A stretch of 57,840 nucleotides of DNA from an uncultured Victivallaceae bacterium (lineage in GTDB: Bacteria > Verrucomicrobiota > Lentisphaeria > Victivallales > Victivallaceae), in assembly GCA_944389925.1 (NCBI GenBank), contig CALXOD010000043.1, positions 1 through 57,840 on the forward strand. The letters are read 5' to 3'. This document shows positions 52,269-57,840 of the stretch, piece by piece. Every line of letters begins with the position of its first letter. Position 1 is the first letter of the stretch. Under the pieces are notes generated by a model. That model was not told the origin of the DNA. It worked only from the letters and a program-made list of their open reading frames with translations, and ran no database searches. The translations under genes were made by a program, and so were the position numbers.

Positions 52269-55200
52269 TTATTGGGCGTCGTGGGGAACCATCGAAATGA
52301 TCGAATTCCACTCATTGGCACTGTTGCCGTTGCCGGTAAAACGCAGCTGACAGACCTTCTGCGCGGGGAATGAATAGAGCACCGGCCCGGAACTCTTGCG
52401 ACTTTCTCCGTCATAAACGGTCTTCCATTCCCGGCCATCGGAAATTTCCAGCTTGAACTTCGCCGCACGGCTTGCCCCCTGATAATAGCAGAGTTCCACA
52501 CCGTCGAGCTTACGCGGTTCCGTGAATGTCAGCGTGAAGCTCTTGCCGGCGCCATTCGCCGCCCAGTAAGCAGACTTCCCGGTATACGCATCCAGCAGGA
52601 ATGCCAGATCATCCTCCTGGAACCCGCAGTTGGAATCCAGCCACATGACCGGCGATGGTTTCGTCCGCTTAAAATACATGGAACTGCGATCCATCGCATC
52701 GCTGACCGTCAGATATCCGGCCAGACCGGCGGGTACGGAGTCACAGACATACCAGACGCCGTCCACCCGTTGCGCGGGAACTGCCATATCCAAACGATCC
52801 CCGTTCCACAAAAACGTCCGGGAGCCATCGCTGAAGACGGCCTTCCGTCCGCCAAGTTCAACCGTCAAATCCTTGGATGCGACACACTTGCCCCCCAGTG
52901 CGGCAAAGACCGCTTCCGCAGGCACCAGCACCTGCTCACCCTGGACAATATTTTCCGGCGCATCCGCCACCGGTTTACCGTCAATCAGGCAATGCCCACT
53001 GGCCGGATTGCGGACCTCCGGCACGGCAATCCGGGGAACATCATACCGGACCGCATCGCTGGAAGCTCCCGGAGAAACCGTATATTCGCCGCCGGGAACC
53101 ACCAGAAACGCCGTCCCTTTATCTGCGGAAACGAACAATTCATAATTGATTTTTCCGTCGGCATTCCGGAAATTCCAGATGCCCGGCATCAGATCGGCCA
53201 GCAGCACCTGCATATCGCCACGCCCCTGCGGTACCTGCACCGAGAACTGCCGTCCTGCCGGACGCTCGGAGGTTCCGAGTACGACAACGCGATTGCCAAG
53301 TGTAATCTGGCAATTTTCATGATTTTCGATCAGATCGACCGGCAGCGGTTCAGCTGTGGGGTCGCCGATCTGCATGACGGCGACAAATACATCCGTCGCA
53401 TTTTCTTCCGCAGGCGTGAACATGGTACGCCATCCCTGGGCGGGAGCAGCCCCGGCGACCGGAGGCTTCAGGTTCGCACCGAAGAACTTGGTGGCGTCCC
53501 CTTTGCCCGCGGTTTCGACCTTGACTTTCCGGGGCAGCAGCATACGCACATCCAGACGGCCGGGCAAAACGCTGCGGTCGGAGACAATTCTTACCTCGTT
53601 ATCCGTAATTTCCGGCTGGGTCAGGGAGTTGATCAGCCAGTATTTCCGATATTCCGCCCGGGCGGTTTTCATCCGATCCACGGTGATCAACGCCGCCGGA
53701 TTCCCGGCATCTGCCAGATTGAGGAAGCAGAAGGCGCGCGTATAATATTCCATCTTATCACTGTAAGCAGGCGCGAGATCCGCCTTGAAATAACTGTAGA
53801 AGGGGCGTTTCGCGTCAGGCCCGAAATCCGCCGCCAGGGTTTCACCGTATTTGAAATGCGGATCACTCAGCAGCTGCTGCACACTGGTCGGACAGGTCTG
53901 ATTGAAACGCTGACCGCCATCGTTGACGGCGCCGCGCAGGAATTTTTCATCCGGCTGATAGGCCAGCATGACATTATGCGCGATCGACCGTTTGTTGTAG
54001 CCGTAGTCGTAAGGCGTCCCATAAAAATGGTACATGCCGAGGTCCGTTGCCAGCCAGCCGCGGTAAAAAATCTGAAACGCTCCCGCATCGGCATGCTGGT
54101 GATTGCCGAAATGATAGCCGCCGCCCTTCATTTCCACAAATACATCAGGAGAATTCTTGCCGATATTCCAGCCGGTCCGGGCGATCATGGACGCCAGCAC
54201 ACCTTTGAAATAATGCGTCAGCGGCAATGCGTCAATACTCTTTTCCGCCTTCAGGTCCGGATCGTTCAAGAGCAGGAACATGATCGGATCGCCAAGCGTC
54301 CCGCCCTGTCGTTCAAACTCCGCCTTGAGGATCGGATCCCCGGTATAGGCGTAACAGAGGAACGTAGTCTGCGGCGACTGCCAGAAACTGGTGGACAAAG
54401 TTCCGTCCCCGTCCGGCATCATCGTCCCCGCCGGAGTCAGCGCGTAAATCCAGTAATACCCCACATTGTTGATCACATCGTCAAAAACGCGCTTGCCGCT
54501 CATCCGATACATCAGCCAGGCCGCGTGCATTTCGCAGCCGAACCGGAAGGTACCGTAACCGACCCCTTGATTGTGGCGGTTGCACTGATATTCGAGATTG
54601 CGCAACGGCACCAATTCCTCCAGAATCCGGTAGGCGCAATACTGATACGGCAGGTTGTAGTCACCGTACAATGCGATCGACATCGCCAGCAGGTCACGGT
54701 TGACCTGAGCTTCATTGCCGTGGCCGTTGACGATCGTCTGGCCGAATGGCGGCCAGCCGATTTCCATATCTTCGGCCAGACGCATCAGATTCTTGCGGAA
54801 AAGTTCCCGGTCTTCCGGAGTAAGCAGGTCGTAGCACCAGTCGTACACCTGCGCTCCGGAATACAGGACAAGACCAATCTCACGGGTGATATCAAGCATG
54901 TTGCCGAACTCCACCGCGCTGAGATAATCATGCATGAGCTTGACCGCTTCTTCGCCGAGTTTGCGATTGCCGGTCATCAGATAAACGAACGCTTTATTGA
55001 CTGCGGCGTTCTGAAGTTTCGGATCGTACTCGGCCGCGGTACGGGGCGCCACCTTGAATGTGTAAGGCACCGCTGCCGCCTTCTGCACCTGTTCCCAGAC
55101 AGCCCGGTTCGCTCCTTTATTCAGGTTGGCCTTCACCGCGGCCAGGGATTCGGAGTTCACCCACAACCGGGGATGAGACGCGGGAGGGAAAATCTTCGGC

Positions 55201-55745
55201 ACATATTTCTGCGCGGCCTCCGGCACTTTCGGCGCCCGGTACGGCGTAATGTCGAGCCGATCCAGTGCCGATCCTTCCGGCAGCCAGATCCGGATCTCAT
55301 GTTTACCCCGGGTAAAATCCTGCTTCATCAGCCGCTGATAGCAGCCGTTCTGGTTTCCCCACGGCACGACCAGCACACGATTGCGCGGAAAATCATCGTC
55401 AACGGCGATCATCACCCGCAGCGAATCGTATTTGGTCCCGGCCTTTTTCATCGCCTCGCGCGTGGCGCCGGTGGTATCGGCCAGAGAAGAGATCCAGTAA
55501 CGCCCGGTTTCTGGAATATCCACATGAAATGTCAGGTCCGGCTCTCCGGTCGGATTGGCCATTTTGGACTTCTGTCCGCTTTTGAGCATGACTCCCTTTC
55601 CACCGGAAAATCCGGCACGCTCCACCGCCTCGGCCCGGGCAGCATCAAACTGTGCCTGCTCCGCCTGGAGCGTCAATCCGGCCGGCGCCGCAGCTGCGGT
55701 CACTGCCGCAGCGGTCATGACCAGTCCCAAGCTCCAACCTTTCAT
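52269..55745 (-). CDS. Secreted heparinase II/III family protein with C-terminal accessory domains (copy 2)
   Basis: 1158 residues from the ATG at 55745, eight bases after GGAGG. The ATG two codons earlier is too close to it. A signal peptide (1-20) is followed by a beta-rich N-terminal domain, an (alpha/alpha) toroid (about 180-500, RHNQGVGYGTFRFGCEMHAAW) and the heparinase II/III part with FGNHQHADAG. Two extra modules then follow: a copper-amine-oxidase-N-like domain (about 925-1020, ALGGKCVAS and GDRLDMAVPAQRVDGVWYV) and an F5/8-type or CBM32-like domain (about 1035-1158). These probably bind wall or glycan. Copy 1 lacks both. Polysaccharide substrate unknown. Confidence 0.9.
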   Translation of the reverse strand: MKGWSLGLVMTAAAVTAAAAPAGLTLQAEQAQFDAARAEAVERAGFSGGKGVMLKSGQKSKMANPTGEPDLTFHVDIPETGRYWISSLADTTGATREAMKKAGTKYDSLRVMIAVDDDFPRNRVLVVPWGNQNGCYQRLMKQDFTRGKHEIRIWLPEGSALDRLDITPYRAPKVPEAAQKYVPKIFPPASHPRLWVNSESLAAVKANLNKGANRAVWEQVQKAAAVPYTFKVAPRTAAEYDPKLQNAAVNKAFVYLMTGNRKLGEEAVKLMHDYLSAVEFGNMLDITREIGLVLYSGAQVYDWCYDLLTPEDRELFRKNLMRLAEDMEIGWPPFGQTIVNGHGNEAQVNRDLLAMSIALYGDYNLPYQYCAYRILEELVPLRNLEYQCNRHNQGVGYGTFRFGCEMHAAWLMYRMSGKRVFDDVINNVGYYWIYALTPAGTMMPDGDGTLSTSFWQSPQTTFLCYAYTGDPILKAEFERQGGTLGDPIMFLLLNDPDLKAEKSIDALPLTHYFKGVLASMIARTGWNIGKNSPDVFVEMKGGGYHFGNHQHADAGAFQIFYRGWLATDLGMYHFYGTPYDYGYNKRSIAHNVMLAYQPDEKFLRGAVNDGGQRFNQTCPTSVQQLLSDPHFKYGETLAADFGPDAKRPFYSYFKADLAPAYSDKMEYYTRAFCFLNLADAGNPAALITVDRMKTARAEYRKYWLINSLTQPEITDNEVRIVSDRSVLPGRLDVRMLLPRKVKVETAGKGDATKFFGANLKPPVAGAAPAQGWRTMFTPAEENATDVFVAVMQIGDPTAEPLPVDLIENHENCQITLGNRVVVLGTSERPAGRQFSVQVPQGRGDMQVLLADLMPGIWNFRNADGKINYELFVSADKGTAFLVVPGGEYTVSPGASSDAVRYDVPRIAVPEVRNPASGHCLIDGKPVADAPENIVQGEQVLVPAEAVFAALGGKCVASKDLTVELGGRKAVFSDGSRTFLWNGDRLDMAVPAQRVDGVWYVCDSVPAGLAGYLTVSDAMDRSSMYFKRTKPSPVMWLDSNCGFQEDDLAFLLDAYTGKSAYWAANGAGKSFTLTFTEPRKLDGVELCYYQGASRAAKFKLEISDGREWKTVYDGESRKSSGPVLYSFPAQKVCQLRFTGNGNSANEWNSIISMVPHDAQ

Positions 55746-55793
55746 TCCCATTACCTCCCATGATTTGCGTGATGAACGAGACAATCCGTTTTT

Positions 55794-55822
55794 ATCATAT
55801 CACCGTCTTTTCCCGAATGCAA
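55794..55822 (-). promoter_or_regulatory. Promoter of heparinase 2
   Basis: On the minus strand: -35 TTGCAT (55822-55817), 17 bases, -10 TATGAT (55799-55794). Start predicted near 55787, about 42 bases before the ATG. Confidence 0.75.
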
Positions 55823-55885
55823 CCGCCGGAACAACGGCAGTCCGCAAAAATCCGCTTGTATGCAGTTTTCATCCGGAAAACCGAC

Positions 55886-55914
55886 TTGCTTATCTCTTCC
55901 TGAAGCGATATTTT
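55886..55914 (+). promoter_or_regulatory. Promoter of the GT-C-like membrane protein gene
   Basis: -35 TTGCTT (55886-55891), 17 bases, -10 TATTTT (55909-55914). Start predicted near 55921. Confidence 0.55.
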
Positions 55915-55971
55915 ATCCTGTCGTCCGGCACATTCCGTACCGGATCATACTGTCAACCCCGAGGAATCCGC

Positions 55972-57570
55972 ATGAAAGGCATGGTTGGTCTGCTGCTCTG
56001 GCTGGCATTGCTCTGTGCCGCCCGGGCGGAGTTTCCTATCTTCGAACGTCCCGACGCTGCGTCCCGCTGGATCGGCGTTGCCCGGCAGTGCCCCGAACCG
56101 GATGAGGCAATCGCCCGACAGACGAATTACCAGATCGGCGGCCATCTGGCCCGACGCCTGACTTTCCTGGAAATCCCCACGGCACCTGGGAAAACTGTTT
56201 TTGTCACCCCGGATCTCGCCTGCACTCAGGAACCGGACGGCACTTGGCATATTCAGCCTCAACCCGCCCGGCCGTTATGGCCGCGAATCTGGGGCGGAGC
56301 CTGCCTGCTGCTTGCAGGAGGCCTCTGGCTGGGCTGGAGAAGGCGCCTGCTGCCGGACTGGACGCTGGCATTCATCCCGGCGGCGGTGCGGGGAGCACTC
56401 ACGGCGTGGATCGTATTGCAAGGAGGAGAGGTGTATCTATTTTCCAGCGACGAACCGGATTTCTTCCGGACGATGCAGGAACTGGCGGAAGGCAACTGGC
56501 ACGGTGCCTGGAACCGCACGGTGGGGTTGCCGCTCCTGTACTGGCCGTTTGCGGCGATTATAAATTGCAACTCCGTGATGGACCTGCTGCCGGCCTTCTC
56601 TTTTTTCAACGGCTTTCTTCTGGGGCCGGGGAGTGTGGCATTGCTTGCCTGCGTTGCCACCGGCTGGCTGGGATCGCAGAAACGAGGACTGATCACGGCA
56701 TGGATCTATGCCGTGCTGCCGCTCTTCTTCTTTCATCTGGAAGATCCGGCGAGTGGCATCTACCGGGCTTTTTTCGCGTTACCGGACGCCTCCTGGGCAT
56801 TCGGTTATTACAAAAGCCTGACCTGGTGCGGCTACAATGCCATGAGCGACATGCCCGCCACGGTACTGCTGCTCGGCTGTGCCGCGTTACTCACCTGTAC
56901 CCGCCCCATACCGCGGATGGCGGTGCTGGCGGGATTTCTGTTCGGGGCGGCGATTCTGGTGCGGATCAACGCCATCCTGTTTGCACCGTACTTTCTCTGG
57001 CAGTTTCATACCCGCCACCCGAAATCGTGGCGGCTCTGCCTGACTGCGGGAGGCATTGCCCTGCTGCTGACCGTGGCCGGACAGCTGATCCTGAATACGG
57101 TGCAATTCGGCGCGCCCTGGATCACCCCATTTTCGCTGCACGACCGGGCCTCGGAAGGCTTTGTCTGGTCGATGCTGCCGATCAATATACCGGCGCTTTT
57201 CGGGGCGAATCTGCCATGGGTGGCGGCCGGCATGAGCGCACTCCTGCTGTTGCAGCGCCGGGAACTCCGGTTGATGCTCGGACTCTGGTTGCTGCCGACG
57301 CTGTTGTTTTTCTGCGGGTATCCGTTCACGGCGGAACACACCACGCGATTCATTCTGCCACTGTACGGCGCCTGGATCGCCGCTGCGGTCGGATTGTGGC
57401 CGACACAATGGAGTCGCCGCAACGCTCGGACACTGTTCTGCTGGGTGCTGACTGCGGGAGCGACGTGGTTTTTGCAGGCGGTCTGGTTTGTCTTTTTCCT
57501 GGCGCTGTCGGCGGCGGCGCGGATACCGGCAGATCTGGTGGTGACGCTGCGACAGAAAAAGCAGTTGTGA
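55972..57570 (+). CDS. Polytopic membrane protein, probable GT-C-type glycosyltransferase
   Basis: 532 residues from the ATG at 55972 (GAGGAA, 5-base spacer). The frame is open 139 codons further upstream but only antisense to heparinase 2. A signal-like helix (4-19) and a short outer domain (20-100) are followed by about ten membrane helices. An acidic pair D160-E161 (SSDEPDFF) lies in the first large outer loop, where GT-C glycosyltransferases such as ArnT/PMT-type enzymes carry catalytic acids. It would transfer a sugar from a lipid-linked donor outside the membrane. This is fold-level inference; donor and acceptor are unknown. Confidence 0.78.
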   Translation: MKGMVGLLLWLALLCAARAEFPIFERPDAASRWIGVARQCPEPDEAIARQTNYQIGGHLARRLTFLEIPTAPGKTVFVTPDLACTQEPDGTWHIQPQPARPLWPRIWGGACLLLAGGLWLGWRRRLLPDWTLAFIPAAVRGALTAWIVLQGGEVYLFSSDEPDFFRTMQELAEGNWHGAWNRTVGLPLLYWPFAAIINCNSVMDLLPAFSFFNGFLLGPGSVALLACVATGWLGSQKRGLITAWIYAVLPLFFFHLEDPASGIYRAFFALPDASWAFGYYKSLTWCGYNAMSDMPATVLLLGCAALLTCTRPIPRMAVLAGFLFGAAILVRINAILFAPYFLWQFHTRHPKSWRLCLTAGGIALLLTVAGQLILNTVQFGAPWITPFSLHDRASEGFVWSMLPINIPALFGANLPWVAAGMSALLLLQRRELRLMLGLWLLPTLLFFCGYPFTAEHTTRFILPLYGAWIAAAVGLWPTQWSRRNARTLFCWVLTAGATWFLQAVWFVFFLALSAAARIPADLVVTLRQKKQL

Positions 57571-57576
57571 GCGAAC

Positions 57577-57611
57577 TTCCCCCTCTGGGGAAAAACGTCC
57601 CGGCTTTTTTT
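57577..57611 (+). terminator. Weak terminator after the GT-C-like gene
   Basis: A 6-bp stem (TTCCCC with GGGGAA, 4-base loop) is separated by 12 bases from a seven-T run. Suboptimal spacing, so only a possibility. Confidence 0.3.
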
Positions 57612-57642
57612 CGATTTTTTTCCCATTTTTTTCACAAAATCC

Positions 57643-57671
57643 TTGCTTTCCCGACCATTTTTGCCTATAAT
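57643..57671 (+). promoter_or_regulatory. Promoter of the second pseudopilin gene
   Basis: -35 TTGCTT (57643-57648), 17 bases, -10 TATAAT (57666-57671). Start predicted near 57678. Layout and local sequence resemble the promoter of the first pseudopilin at 42439. Confidence 0.8.
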
Positions 57672-57710
57672 TACAAAGTCGAGTGGTTGATTCTTTTTTT
57701 TGAATGCATA

Positions 57711-57728
57711 ATCGCAAGCGCTTGCGAT
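57711..57728. promoter_or_regulatory. LacI-type operator, 18-bp perfect palindrome
   Basis: ATCGCAAGCGCTTGCGAT is fully symmetrical with a central CG, the form typical of LacI-family operators. It sits at about +33 to +50 of the second pseudopilin transcript, where a bound repressor would block elongation. No LacI gene adjoins it in the window. Confidence 0.75.
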
Positions 57729-57787
57729 CATCTTTTTCAACAGAAATCCGTTCTGTAAACGGATCTCGTCAGAAGAGGAAAAACATC

Positions 57788-57840
57788 ATGAAAAAAATCT
57801 TCACGCTGATTGAATTGCTGGTCGTAATCGCGATCATCGC
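57788..57840 (+). CDS. Second pseudopilin (partial, cut by window end)
   Basis: Only the first 17 codons are visible: [17 protein letters not shown], a prepilin-type N-terminus nearly identical to that of the gene at 42515. It is preceded by AGAAGAGGAAAAACATC as ribosome-binding region, a strong promoter and a LacI-type operator. The residue before the expected cleavage point is Ile, not Gly. The rest, including any H-X9-DG motif, lies beyond the window. Confidence 0.88.
   Translation, partial: MKKIFTLIELLVVIAII

Noticed and set aside
52770-55763. A 997-codon open frame opposite heparinase 2
   Set aside because: Same pattern of antisense openness in GC-rich coding DNA. No start signal or motif.

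Overview
The window most likely comes from an anaerobic Lentisphaerae (Victivallis-type) bacterium. Four things suggest this: two heparinase II/III-type polysaccharide lyases, pseudopilin genes of the H-X9-DG class, a V-type ATPase of the chlamydial/spirochaetal gene order, and a trimeric [FeFe] hydrogenase as expected of a strict fermenter. This is judged from protein features alone; no database search was possible. The base composition is GC-rich, so long open frames lie antisense to most real genes. No insertion sequence, integrase, phage gene or CRISPR array was seen, and with the chosen starts no gene-free stretch exceeds 300 bases.

Layout. (1) 44-5224: rex and a three-subunit hydrogenase (hydC, hydB, hydA), closed by a strong terminator. 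(2) 5350-13298: a rightward unit holding a stand-alone receiver, a compact UvrC, a secreted trypsin-like protease with a DnaJ-type zinc motif, a long NfeD, two tandem flotillin-like FloA proteins and a small membrane protein, closed by a terminator. (3) 13338-18405, leftward: a MotA/TolQ-like membrane protein, a membrane-anchored coiled-coil protein and a Ser/Thr kinase fused to an FGE-type domain, with its own promoter. (4) 18437-28593, leftward: homoserine dehydrogenase, aspartokinase and the V-ATPase set E, DUF2764, A, B, D, I, K, closed by a terminator. (5) 28785-38074, leftward: ftsK, a rodZ-like gene, aroQ, accB, accC, asp23, an AmaP-like gene and maf, then a terminator and an N-acyl-D-amino-acid deacylase. 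(6) 38109-44950: a WbuC-like cupin, a GntR/LacI-type regulator, heparinase 1, a divergent H-X9-DG pseudopilin and an AlgX-like secreted protein. (7) 44948-57840: dnaE, a MATE transporter, a GH20 hexosaminidase, tRNA-Cys, heparinase 2 with extra C-terminal domains, a GT-C-like membrane protein and the start of a second pseudopilin.

The hydrogenase would dispose of reductant from NADH and ferredoxin under redox control by Rex. The accBC-asp23 group joins fatty-acid precursor synthesis to a membrane-tethered Asp23 pair. The NfeD/FloA group looks like a membrane-microdomain and proteolysis module. The two heparinase loci look like glycan-use regions, each with an H-X9-DG-type pseudopilin nearby. 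The promoters I could place share a -35 element of the form TTGCWW with a 17-base spacer to a TATNNT-like -10, which helped choose several starts. The least familiar unit is the kinase/coiled-coil/MotA-like operon.
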